This document shows positions 52,051 through 63,760 of a DNA stretch of 64,000 bases, one piece after another; positions within the stretch are counted from its first letter, which is position 1; the number at the start of each line of letters is the position of its first letter. This DNA comes from Viscum album. Taxonomy: Eukaryota > Streptophyta > Magnoliopsida > Santalales > Viscaceae. The stretch spans positions 630,042,915 to 630,106,914 of the forward strand of contig OY728123.1 in NCBI GenBank assembly GCA_963277665.1, read 5' to 3'. Below the pieces are notes generated by a model. The model did not search any database. It saw only the letters and a program-made list of their open reading frames with translations, and was not told the origin of the DNA. The translations under genes were made by a program, and so were the position numbers.

Positions 52051-53062
52051 TTGAGAGGGTTTCTAGGCCAGGTTATTCATAATTATCAATGAAAAATGGC
52101 ACTGAATTATTATATATTCAATTAATTGATTCCTATATTAGAACATATTTCATACAATAATAATAATTCCAGTAATACATTAAAGATTAATGTCTTATTG
52201 CATTTTTTTATTTCTAATTTCATGATATTTTGATATTGAGGTGATTAATTTTTCCATTGTTATTATTCCAAAATCCCAATAACAAAAGTTTTATATTTAA
52301 AAAATTTTAGTCTTATCATTTAAAATATTGAATAAATTTTATAAAAATTAACTATTATATGTTGTAGAAGGTAATTTAAAAAAACACACAAAAATATGGC
52401 AAGAAAGGTATTCTGTAATAATGTACTTTTACACCTAAAATTGGATTTATATCAAAATCATGTAAAATGATGATAAAAATGGAATTAAATATATTATTTA
52501 TATAAAATAAATTCTATATTAATTTAATTACAAATAAAAAATACAGTGTTATTTTAAATAATTTATTTAAGTAAAATAAATGACTATTTTTACAGTCTTC
52601 AGTATTTTTCACTATTCAATGAAAAAATATTTCTTTTTGAAAAAAACCACACAGATATAATAATGACATGTTGATTTAAAAAATTAATTTTTTTTTGATA
52701 AAATTAAATTTCTATAATTGTAAAAAAAAATTTATAATTACGCACACAAAATGAATTAAAAATAATTTTATAGGAAACCAAATTATTGAATCATAAAATG
52801 GATTTACATAAAATGGAGTACTTATTTGATCATAGTTAATCAATAAATTTAAATTAAATACAGTATTTATAATTTTTTAAATATTTTTTTTATTATTTAA
52901 CCCCTACAATCCTATAGAATATAAATATATATCATAAAATAATATTTTAATTGTTTATCGTATCTCATTTAAATTGGTGTTTCATGTAAATAATGAAATT
53001 AATGAAATTAAATTCTTTTGAGGAAAAATATATGATAAAATCATGGGGTTTTCAATATAACA
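52051..53062 (-). mobile_element. LTR M4, U3 part (right of the P2 insertion)
   Basis: The minus strand starts at 53,062 with TGTTATATTGAAAACCCC, next to an element 3' end. TTTTTCACTATTCAATG (52,603) matches the U3 phrase at 40,055 (M3), 25,270 (M2) and 61,157 (M5), and the surrounding text follows M3 39,840-40,130. The TATA region is missing, so P2 insertion or later deletion removed several hundred bases. Confidence 0.62.
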
Positions 53063-53074
53063 TCCTTATTATAA

Positions 53075-54560
53075 ATTCTCCATCAATGTTCTATCACTAT
53101 AGTATAAACTATGTAGGATACTTCTTCGTCATCACGTTCCTAAGTTCCCACACAACTTCCTCAAATTTATAGTATCACCACAAAAAAATTGACTAGATGA
53201 GTGGTCTTGGTTAATTTCACTTTCTATCTATGATTTGGAATCTCCAATGGTTAATCCTATTCTAATATATCTTAGTCCAGTGGTATGAACATAGGTTTCA
53301 CTACATGTAAAGTATTAGGTATGCAATTTCTAAAGAGAGATACATAAAACCCAACATAACATGATAATGATTCAATAAAAGTGCCAAGTGATAGGCTACC
53401 ATTCCGATACTATCATGAATTTCAAAGGGGCTGATATATATTGGAGTCATGATTTCTTTATTTTTAAAATATCATATCCTTATTGCAAGCACATATTCAT
53501 ATAAACACCTTATCACTAACATTGAACAATAGATCACATTGATAATTTGAAGTATAAATGTTTTATCAAAACTACACTCCCCTTATGTACGTTTGAATTA
53601 ATATAACCTAATTTATCATTTCGATAGCTAGATTAGGTCCAAGAATCCAATTTTTACCAAATTCGTCCCCAAACATCATATTTTCCACTTCCATTCATAG
53701 ATTGATTCACATGGATCCATATGAATTCTTGAGTGAAATGTATTATTGTATGAAAAATAAACCGAATGCTGGTTTTGATTTTAATTATCACTAAAATAGA
53801 TAAATTGGGATATACACATGTCTTCTAGAGTCTAAATGGTCCAATTTTACTAAAAATTTATCAAATACTAACAAGTATCATTAAAACTCAACAATATATA
53901 TAGATCCCATATATGTTTTCTCTAAAACAATGAGGTAAATGTTAAATTCCGATCACTTTTAATTGATTGTGGTACTCTATGAGATCTCAAAAATTCCCTA
54001 ATGTAAAACAATTTATACTATTCATGAGAAAAATATTCTCTAATACTAATTAAATGACCTAATTTTATATGTTGATCGACTAAAACCAAAATAAAATTAT
54101 ACTGTATAGTTGTTTTTGGGAGGTCAATAATGAAAGTCATGGTAATTTTTCTGATTTTAATTATGGTATGAGTAATTGTTGTAAAGTACCCTTAGAATTA
54201 TGTCTCATAACATTAACTTTTTGGCGCATTATACACCAAAACACATCTTCTTCTTTATCCCTTTTCATGTTATCCCACTATAATTAATATTTCTAATTTC
54301 TATACATTTTCTTATTTTTTGGATGAAATGGGATGCTAAATTTTGAGCTTCGTCCGATATCACATTATTCCATTAAAATTTTTAGTAAATGAATTCTCGA
54401 GTTCTAATCCTTATAATTTTAAATGTTCATGGTTTACCTATGAAACATTCCTCTCGTTCTTCAATAATTCCATATTTTCCTTCCGCGACGTCTTAATCCA
54501 CTCAAGGATGTATGGATGAAAATTTATCTGAGAGATATGATTTATTCTTATTCAAAAATA
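53075..54560 (-). pseudogene. Element C integrase and chromodomain-tail remnant
   Basis: Read from high to low coordinates on the minus strand: an IKTSRKENMELLK-type tether; a zinc-binding end (VFWCIMRQKV at about 54,220, the second Cys of the CxxC replaced); MTFIIDLPK with the first core Asp (about 54,130-54,150); LVDQHIKLGH (about 54,070); HRVPQSIKSDRNLTFTS (about 53,935-53,985), with SDR at 53,949-53,957 keeping the second Asp; an ISPFEIHDSIGMVAYHLAL phrase (about 53,400) at the GPFEILERVGxVAYRLALPP position; then a decayed tail to the LTR at 53,062. Many stops and shifts. The order toward M4 shows that M4 is the 3' LTR of element C. Confidence 0.85.
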
Positions 54561-54739
54561 TTTCATCATTAAAATTAGGTAAATCTATAATTATTAGAGC
54601 TATTTCAGTCGTCATCAGTGAAAAATAACATGGTATTTCTATCTTTGAGCATCAAAAACCTTTTTCACCTTCTTAGGGTCGTAATGTATTGATCAATCCT
54701 AATCTTTGATCAAATCTAGGAATCTTATCTAGTGAATAT

Positions 54740-55095
54740 TCCACTATTTTTGTGTAAATATAAAATCTAATATGTTTTGAAAATTATTTATAAAATACCT
54801 TTCACTATTCAAATAATTATTCTACATCTTCAATTAATGAATTACTGATGACATCTCTAAATCATGAGTTAGGTAATTTAAATCATGAATTTTTAATTAG
54901 AGAGGTAAATAATATGTCACCATATTATTCTAAACAAGGAAACATTATAGTCACTTGTTTGATGCATCACTATATATTACAAACATTCCCCACAATAAGA
55001 CATTTTAAGCATTGGAGCACATTCCATACTTCTCTTCAGCAATTTTAAATTCTACTCACATTCAATTATTTGGAATTAATTACACCCCTTTTGAG
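54740..55095 (-). pseudogene. Element C RNase H remnant
   Basis: On the minus strand FVIYSDASNK (SDAS at plus 54,960-54,971) keeps the first catalytic Asp. NYLTHDLEMSS (HDLE at plus 54,855-54,866) keeps the Glu box. A NNYLNSERYF phrase follows at the WRHYLYGxxxEIxTDH position. Several stops lie between, including two just after SDAS. It sits between RT and integrase as expected. Confidence 0.87.
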
Positions 55096-55960
55096 TTGAC
55101 TTGGGGAGTTAATTAAATAGTCATGAAAAATATAAGACAAACCAACTATATTATCTATCTAACTCAAGAAAATTTTAGTTCTGAGTTACATTCTTATGTC
55201 TTATCCTTTCTCAATAAATTATATCTTTGAAGGGTACACTGATATACCTTTCTTGAGGTTATATGATCAAAAAGCAAAACTTTCTATTGTGAAAATTCAC
55301 ACTTAGTAAATTTTTTATAGAACTAAACCTTTCATATGGTCATCAATAAAATTCCTAAGTGATATTTATAATCTTACTTACTTTATAATATATAGGAATT
55401 TCATCTCTAAGGACTATGGAAATCTCATCAAGGAAATCCCTAAATAATATATACATTAAATCAATGATGATAACTTGAAAATTGGTAAGTATAAATGGAA
55501 TTATTTTAAATTAATAATTCCATACCTAAAAAATAAGGCTATATTGGGTATATACTCATTTTTAACCGTATAATAAGATATCTAGATCTAATATAAAACA
55601 TTAAAAAATATTTTTCTCTTCATAATCAATTAAACTAATCTTTGATATAGGTTAGAGGATACTTGTTCTTAATATTTATTTTTTAAGTTCCCAATAATCA
55701 TTGAAAAGTTTCATTGACCTTTATTTCTTCTTAAAAAAGAATAGACCCTCCCAATGGTGAATCACTAGGCTTAATTAATCCCTTATCTATATTCTCGTGG
55801 AGTTTCATGGTCAATTCAAAAATCCCAGTTATTTATATTCAATATTGAGACTTTGAAATATGTGTGGCACTGTGTATTAGTGCTATTGAAAACTCAATTT
55901 TTTTTAATTTAGGGTGAAGACAAATAAATTATTTTTTAAATAAATAAAAAACTCCCACAT
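55096..55960 (-). pseudogene. Element C reverse transcriptase remnant
   Basis: Minus-strand motifs in order: ENIDKGLIKPSDSPLGGS (about plus 55,750-55,800) at the LLDKGFIRPSVSPWGAP position; FFKKK or FLRRN (about 55,730) at the VKKKDG position; a DFLDEISIVLRDEIP stretch (about 55,420); FIDD (plus 55,339-55,350), the intact catalytic pair; KFTKCEFSQ (KCEF at plus 55,293-55,304) and VYPSKI. The frame is broken repeatedly. Nothing recognisable of protease or gag precedes it. Confidence 0.87.
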
Positions 55961-56483
55961 AATAGAAAAATATTAAATTTTGAGTTTATACTCACACATT
56001 TTAGATAAATAAGCCTAATGAATAGGTAGTAAAAACACATGAAAGAAGGAATTAACATTGAAATTTTAGGTTCATCCTTTTATAGATATGAAATCATAGG
56101 TTGTTTCAGAATATAAAATATATATTCCCTTCCTCTATAATTGATATGGGATCTACATTTAGTGATCTAGTCCATACCCAAAATTATATCAAATTCAACT
56201 TGAGGGAGAATAAAATTATTTTCATGAAGAAAATTTATATAAAAATCTATAATATATGTAATATAGGCTTGATATGTAATCATCCTACCATTAAATTTTT
56301 TCACCACCAACTAAACTTGTAACCAGTGAATTCGTGATGTGATATCCATAAAAAATTTATCATAAATAAAAGAGTGTTCATAATTTGATTAAAATAAAAA
56401 AATATCTTCTAGAGTGAATGATAAGTGCCCTTCCACCAAATTCATTTGTAAATCAACTTAAGATTTATGAATTCCAAATTCTT
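55961..56483 (-). mobile_element. Element C, 5' internal remnant (gag/protease lost)
   Basis: About 520 bases separate the RT remnant from the binding site next to M5. A gypsy element should have 2 kb or more of gag and protease here, so most is deleted. I see no zinc knuckle or protease motif. The open frame on the plus strand at 56,101-56,322 is not supported. Confidence 0.4.
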
Positions 56484-56496
56484 GGCCTTATACTAT
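56484..56496 (-). other. Primer-binding-like site next to LTR M5
   Basis: GGCCTTATACTAT before TGGATTTATGG. Compared with the reversed site GCTCTGATACCA the ATAC core is kept. The position is supported by the match of the following bases to the M4 unit start (42,646). Confidence 0.4.
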
Positions 56497-58531
56497 TGGA
56501 TTTATGGTGAACCAAGCATAACATAATTGGATATTACACCATTTTTTATGAATATTTATTACTTTACAATAAGACATGCCTGAGGAATTTAGTAGTGCTG
56601 TATCTCTGGAAACATGGAACACAAGCTTATAAATTGGAAAAAAAATATTCAGAATATTACATAATGATCTTCACCATTGAAACTATTCATAAGATTAACA
56701 TATTTAATACCTTTATTCATATATCGGTTTAAGGAATTATAACAAATGTTGATCACAAATGTGCGTTAAGGGAAAACATGGAAGATAAGTAAGCATGAAA
56801 TACAAATAAATGTATGAGAAAATGAATAAACCATTTTAAAAGAATAACATGAATTTCAAATATTAAAAAAATTAATCACAAAATAATGATGATAATCTCA
56901 TATAACATGAATCATAATGGAATCAATGGGAATTATCAATGTGATCATAACATGGGTATAAGACATGGAATTATGGAAGACACATAAACATATGAAATTA
57001 TTTCTATATTAGGCAAGGATGACTTCTAGGGATATCTTAGTGTAATGGACTCACTATCCAAACCATATTGGTTGTTATGGGACACTTAGAAGACCCTTTT
57101 AATAGTTATGGTTAACTCCCAAGACCATCATAGTGGACAAAGTCCCTTACTAAACATTGTTCACTCCCCATTACAACTATGTCTATGTCATGAGAAAAAA
57201 ATCATTACCCAATGCATTGGAAGGATATAAAAGTCCCACCTATCTCATAATGAAATCATATATATGTTCTCGACAAGACTAAAAAGTTCAGAATTTCATG
57301 AACCATAAAAATATATGGATTTCATAAAAATTTTATCAAAACCCATGAAATGAAATGGGTATCATAAATATTTTATTATATCGTAACCTATTGAAAATAA
57401 ATAGTTTTCAAAATCATTTCATCATTTAATTATCCATGAAAACAAGTGGATTTAACTAGAATTATATCATTTTATATACCTTGGAAGAGAAATTGTTTTC
57501 ATAAACAACATTTCATCTTAAACATAAACCATTCAAAGAAAGGATAAAAATGGGGTAACCGGATCATATTTTTAGTATAACAGAAACAATATCAAATGAT
57601 TTCATATAATATGGAGAAGGATTTTGAAAGATTATTTAAAACATTTATAGAGAAAAAAATCCTTTCCCATTTGAAAAACTATTTTGAAAACATATTTTTT
57701 TGAAGAACATTTTCATTGAAATTCACCTTGAAAACATATAAAAAAAGATTAAAAACCATTTTAATTATTTTAAACATTATCTTATTTTTCAAATTTAAAT
57801 TATTTGAAATTAAACATAAATAAAAATCATTCAAAAAATTTTTAATAGAATTTTCTATTTTGAAAAAATTCTAAAAAACCGAAAAATATATTTTCAATGA
57901 ATGATGATGGAGAGTTTCATACATGATGTATAAGTGAAAATAAAATAAGCGTGTCACATTATCGGTAGAAGTGAAAAGGTCCCTCATTAGAAAATAAGAA
58001 GGTGATACCTTTTAATTTTTTTGGGGAACGATAAATAGTGGGTTAAAATTTCATCAAAAAATCCTATGATAATTTTATAATATCATTGAATCCATTTTTT
58101 AAAACTAATGTTTTGAGAGAAAATAGTTTTCCATATTAAGATATAAATGAATCTAGATTTTGTTAAAACAATTACAATATTTATTAAGTAACAAAGAGTG
58201 GATAAATTCTAACATCACATGAAGATATCATGAATAACTAGAGTATAAGAAAATTAATCACAATTCTTGAGAGTTTAATGATTGTATTTAAATATTGGAT
58301 ACTTAATCATAAACAATTATGATAAAAGACGAGGTCATTATAATAGACTCCTACGACATGGTGACTTTAAATCATAGTCCCAAAGATTGAATATAAATAC
58401 ATGAATATCACAATATCAATAAAAGTTTTATATTAATAATTTAACATAAAAAATGTTCAGTATATTCACATTGTAAAATAATCTAGGTGCATAACATTAC
58501 ATGTTTCTCAAAAAAGGAAAATAGAGAGAAA

Positions 58532-58561
58532 GTTCTAATACCGCTTTGGTGACTTTTAAAC
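58532..58561 (-). other. Inner primer-binding-like motif of LTR M5
   Basis: GTTCTAATACCG, spacer CTT, then TGGTGACTTTTAAAC. On the minus strand this is an LTR-like end (GTCACCA), a 3-base spacer and a site differing from TGGTATCAGAGC mainly by C-to-T and G-to-A changes. Equivalent positions: M1 16,535, M2 22,955, M3 37,242, M4 44,151. Confidence 0.55.
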
Positions 58562-59049
58562 TATAATCTATAAAATATAGATACTAAAATGGATTTATAA
58601 AAAATAATTTTTTATAGGAATCATAATGTACATTCATGGGAGTTATATACACCACATATAAGACAGACATGATAAATATTTCACGTGTCTCACAAAAGTA
58701 AAAAGTAGGACATAAATACATTAACATAAGTATTAAATGTAATCATACTCATTCAAACCTATAGAAAAATAAATTTATTTTTATTATAAATATACAGAAT
58801 AACCATATTAATTTATATAATATCATATATGTTTTACTTATGATTTTATTTTACTTTTTTTCTAACTATTACAAGATAAAGATATGTTTTGGGTAATAAC
58901 TGGATTTTTTTTCAAACATGTTTGACCTGTTAATAATGTTTATATTACATATTTCACGATTTCATCATATAAAAAATGATAAAAATTATATAAATATCAT
59001 ATATATTCTCTATACATGTATTTATATTAATTTATAAAATATAGTGATA

Positions 59050-59500
59050 GGAAATGAAATACACAGTTCACAGAGACAGTAGGCCGTACACATGCATGAA
59101 AGCAGTTTCCATTTTCTTATCATATAAAAATAATGTGAAGCATATGATATAATATAATTGAAGAATAAAATTTATTTATTATATATATAATTTTTTTATG
59201 AAAATATTCCTTAATACTTTCTGTGCATAACGTCAAGGAATCACATCACTTCGTGGGGGAGTAGTTCACCGTCCACACAAACAACATTATCCTACTCCCA
59301 CAAAATGTAAAGAATTAACGTATATATTACATAATTATTAATGAATCCAAAATATGTAATTAATATCATATATTTCCTATATAAAAATTATTTAAATCAT
59401 TATTCCACTCCATGATATACTCTAATTGAAAAACAATTGACATCTATTCGCAAAGCAGTAGTTCGATGTACAAAAGATTGATGGTTTTGTAACCCATTTG
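59050..59500 (-). repeat. ~185 bp tandem array in LTR M5, three units
   Basis: Units near 59,080, 59,255 and 59,445. Clear phrases are CAGTAGGCCGTACACATG, GGAATCACATCACTTCGTG and GCAGTAGTTCGATGTAC, matching units of M1, M2 and M3. Confidence 0.62.
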
Positions 59501-59815
59501 ATGGAACTATGCATTGTTTTAGTTTTTAGCCTTAAAATTATACGATATCATTATAATTAAGATTATTATTTTTATATAATCTTGGTATATAAATAATTTA
59601 AATGCTTTTATGAAGAAATAAATAAAAACATTTGTTGATGAATATTACCTCTTCAGTAGGTATCTCTTTTCGGTTTTCACCAATGTACATCCTTGGATTG
59701 TGTTTTGACCAAATCTATGATTAGTATATGAGTGTGTTGAATAATATAAGTTATTTAGTTAGGTATCGGTCTATAAAAATGGATTTAGATGTTTGGAGAA
59801 TGGGATTGAGGGAGT

Positions 59816-59827
59816 TCCCTTTCATAG
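59816..59827 (-). promoter_or_regulatory. Decayed TATA box of LTR M5
   Basis: Minus-strand AACTATGAAAGGG aligns with CTATAAAAAGGC of M1. One A-to-G change within the box would probably weaken it. Confidence 0.4.
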
Positions 59828-61760
59828 TTGAGGAGGAGTGACAATCTCATAAATATAAAAATATATTTACTATTGGGAGGTCAAGATTACCTAATGTTGC
59901 CAAAAAATGATAATTAAAGGATTTTATGGATTATATGTTCAATTAAAACCTTCACCACACATTTATATAGATGTTTTAAACATATTTTTCCTTATCACTT
60001 ATGTTGACATATTTTATAATTTTAGTTTTTTCATTATGTAAACTAGTTTTATAAGCTATGTAATTTATTCTTTAAGAAGAAGTTTTTCTAATCCTTGTTA
60101 TATAAATTGTACTAACTATTTATAAATATTAATTCTAATTTATAGAGAATAATTTCTGTATGTGTTGGAAATTATTTTTGATTCAAGAGAATGTATCAAC
60201 TAAAAAGCCGCTTTAACCATAACCATGATAATAGATTTTTATTTCTATTTAACGGTATATATAGTCATTATAATTGAAAAACTTGTCCATGTATGGAAAA
60301 TAGTTTAAATTTTTTAATATTTAAAAATTACTTAACATAATATATGATTTTTTTTCTAATTTTAAATAAAGTAACAAAATAAGATTTAATTTAAAATGAC
60401 AGTAATGCCATTATTGAAATTATTAATTTATTCCAAATAAGAAATATATTAATAAAATGATGGAAATAGAATCCATTATTATAAAAACTATGTAAAATGA
60501 TATATTAATATATTACTATAATTTAATACAAAAATTAATTCAATTTACTTCACATTTAATATTTTTAGTTTCATTTGATTTATTAAATAATAAACTAAAT
60601 AATTACTTCATTGGGGTTTCTTAATAATTTAATTTAATTATGTCTTCACTAACATTTCAAAATAAATTATCATGAAAAATTTTTATTTTATTATAGAATA
60701 ATATTTATAAGAAAACTTGTTTAGAATTTTCCTATTCTAGAGAATTATAGAAATTCAAAGGTATTAAGGTAAAGGTTTTGTCTTTTTCTTTACTTAACAT
60801 ATTACATTGGACTATTTCATAGTGTCCCATAAATCATATAATCAGATAATATGTTCCAAAGGTTGGAAATATATCCATATAATGGGGTTTTACAAGTTTT
60901 GGGTCAATTTTAAACCTTATATTCTACGTTTAACCACTATGTAGACTCATTTTTACATTAATCACCATTATAAATTTTACATGTTTCCAATAATCTTTTT
61001 GGTTAAAATATATATGTTTTATTTATTATAAATTTGAAGTTATAATTATTCCATGAATATAATAAATTTATGAAAAATTCATATCATATAAGTGGAAAAC
61101 ATTAAATTTAATTTAATCCCATAAACATGATGAGAAAACATTAAAATGCAGTACATTTCACTATTAATAAAAAATGAAACCTATTTGAAATATACCAAAA
61201 AATCAACCTAAGATAATTTTGATTTCAAAATTTAATAAATTACGTTTATTTATTTCAAATAAATTTTCTAAAAGTGGTAAATTTTATTTTTAAATTATTT
61301 TCACATAGAAAGACTAAATATTTTTTTTTTAAAAGATACATTTTTTTAGAAAAATTTCTTTTTCTTGTAAATAATTATTATTTGGAGATAAAAATATAAA
61401 TTATAAACATGTAGAAATTATATATATTTCATTATTTAGTTAATTATATTTATTACCTTTATTCCAATGGCTAGGTGATAACTATCATATTAAATTTTAA
61501 TATCAATAGTATATTATAGTTCTGTAAAACTCCGTCTTGGATATAACACAAGTTATCATAGAAACATGGTAATATCTGTATCACAATAGAAACATAGTGT
61601 TGTGTATAAAAAATATATAAACTTAGTGTTTCTTGTAACAAAATATTTACTAGGTGTAATCTATAAATCAATATTAACTTGGTATAGCGTGCAACTCAGG
61701 ACAACAACAATTTTTAATTTATTAGTAAAATAATAACTCATAAAAATTCAGGGTGTTTCA

Positions 61761-61776
61761 TTATACCCCCCTTAAG
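61761..61776 (-). other. Polypurine tract of element D
   Basis: Minus-strand CTTAAGGGGGGTATAA precedes TGAAACACCC. It is the clearest tract in the window and shows that another element (D) adjoins M5 on its right. Confidence 0.72.
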
Positions 61777-63160
61777 TTTAATTTCTCAGTTAATATTAGT
61801 CCCAGTCATCAAAATCTTAATACTTGAATGTTTGTGACACAGAAACCCATATTATAAAAATTAATAATAAAACATCCTTATAAAATGGAATGTTGGAAAC
61901 ATAAAAGTTCCCAAAATAACTCATACAAGGGTTTCCAGATTGGAGATCATAACTTGGTTGTAAAAAAATGGACATAGATGAGAAACAAACACCTAAATAC
62001 TTATGGAGAGTGATAGGGGACATAGTCAGGATAATGTTGAGGATGATAAATGCATAACCCCAAGAGGCTTATAAAAGGTCATTTATTTCAGAAAAATAAT
62101 GATAACATGACAATATTTTATTTCAAACCCCTTTTCTTAAATATGAATAATTTTTACAAGAAGATATAATCACATTATTTCATTCTATTTCATAATCCCA
62201 ATATCATACATCCATTTTTACTTGATCAATTTTCAATTTATATCATATTTAATGAATTAATGGTTAATTTTTTGAGTCTCAAGCACAAATTCATAATAAT
62301 ATCCACAAATGGAATGATAATTAATTCCTTCAATCTTATTTTGTCTTCACAAAAAATGATTTAAATAGGTTATTAAATATACCCAAATCTTTATTTAGTA
62401 TAACATAAAAATCTAAATCCTTAATCAATGTTCAACATATTCCTTTTGATGAATGGTTTATCTTTTAAACATTTTCAGTCATAAAAATCCAATACTTTAT
62501 AAATAAGGTCACCAATTTTCTAAAAACCTAATTGAAATTGATCCACAATATTTCATAAGGTACCTCTTGATTTTTACTTAACAAACATTTGAATACATTA
62601 TTAATGTTTTCTCTTGAAACATGTTAATAACATGAATTACCATAAACCATTTTTGAAACCATGAATGTTTCCACACTCTTTATATATATTATTCGATACA
62701 TTCCTTGAAACAGAAAATTTTCTAAACATTATCAATGATAAAATAATCCACTTTTTCATCAAAGATTTAATCAATTATGAGGTCATCAAAACTATTCAAT
62801 TTACTTTATCCTTATCAATAATATCATTTTCAAAATGAAACAAAATTTTCTAAACATTAGAAACATATTATGTGTTATCATTCCCTTAATAATTTGTTTT
62901 TAAATAAAATGTAAACTTTTAATTATGTCAGCTTTCTATGTCACTATTTTTATTCTACATATTATTTAAAATCCATAATGAAAAAAAATATTCTAATTTT
63001 TTTTATTTCATACTTCAGATAATTAAATCATTGAATTACAATACATATATACTACTTTTATCCCAATTTATTCTCAATTAAAAAAATATTTTTTATTATC
63101 TTATTCTTTAACACTTATTTCCTTCCACATGTCATTTATAGCCTCTTCATCATTGACAAT
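61777..63160 (-). mobile_element. Element D internal region, non-coding part
   Basis: Between the polypurine tract and the gag remnant an intact element would have the 3 kb or more of pol. Only about 1.4 kb is present, and I see no integrase, RNase H or RT motif. The minus-strand open frame at 61,817-62,023 (68 residues) is unidentified. Pol appears deleted. Confidence 0.5.
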
Positions 63161-63190
63161 ATAACCATAACTTGAACCTCCATTATTATT

Positions 63191-63760
63191 CTAACCAAAA
63201 GCGTTCCATTTAGAAAATTGATTTTCATAATGCTGATACATTCCATATTTAAAGCACTCATTAGTTAATGATATCTTATGGAGACCAATATTAATATCCA
63301 TTTGGTTGAATGAACTTTTTATTTTCCCTTTGCAATCACATTTTATGTGGTCTTTCTTTTCCACAATAAAAACATCATATTGTTCTATAAATAAATTCAA
63401 TTGGGGTTTTTCCACATTATAGACAAATAAGATACATAATATTCTTCCCCTCATGGTCTCCACTAACTAAAATATTAGCAAACTATTTTTTCATCCTCTT
63501 TGGTGAGTATGAGATTTGGTTAAGGTATAAGTGGTTAATCATATTTCATGAAAAATAAATAGTAAAAATCATTATTTCCATTAATAAAGGCCTCACCCAT
63601 TTGGGTTGTCAGGAGTAAATTATCATGCCCATTAAATATTTACCCTATTCTTTTTGGATCCATCCATTTACTAAAGCCAAAAACATAGTTTGTGAAATCA
63701 AATTCATAGTGGGTAACTGGATGTTTCGAAAAAACCACATATAAGATGATAAATCAAAAC
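63191..63760 (-). pseudogene. Element D gag remnant: capsid end and zinc knuckles
   Basis: A minus-strand open frame (63,463-63,191) ends in a stretch rich in zinc-knuckle features. In that frame the second half of a CCHC knuckle, DHIKCDCKGK, is visible, while CFYCGK, the first half, lies in the neighbouring frame just before it (about plus 63,345-63,370); a one-base shift therefore splits the knuckle. A second, upstream CxxCGK (plus 63,395-63,425) contains a stop. Farther upstream, TTQMGEAFINGN and HYEFDFTNYVF stretches (about plus 63,560-63,715) fit the capsid C-terminal region (SVxEYEAKFTxLxxFA). Gag forms the virus-like particle and its knuckles bind the RNA. Confidence 0.6.

Larger units (their letters stand above)
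56497..61760 (-). mobile_element. LTR M5 of the array (5.26 kb)
   Basis: The minus strand starts TGAAACACCC at 61,760, beyond which a clean polypurine tract lies. The distal end is at about 56,497. TTTAGTAGTGCTGTATCTC...ACACAAGCTTATAAA (56,590) matches M4 at 42,738. The inner primer-binding-like motif GTTCTAATACCG (58,532) is the best of the five. Three ~185 bp units (59,050-59,500), a decayed TATA (59,816) and a decayed U3 array (61,530-61,700) follow. Length agrees with M1 and M2. It is at once the 5' LTR of C and the 3' LTR of D. Confidence 0.72.
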
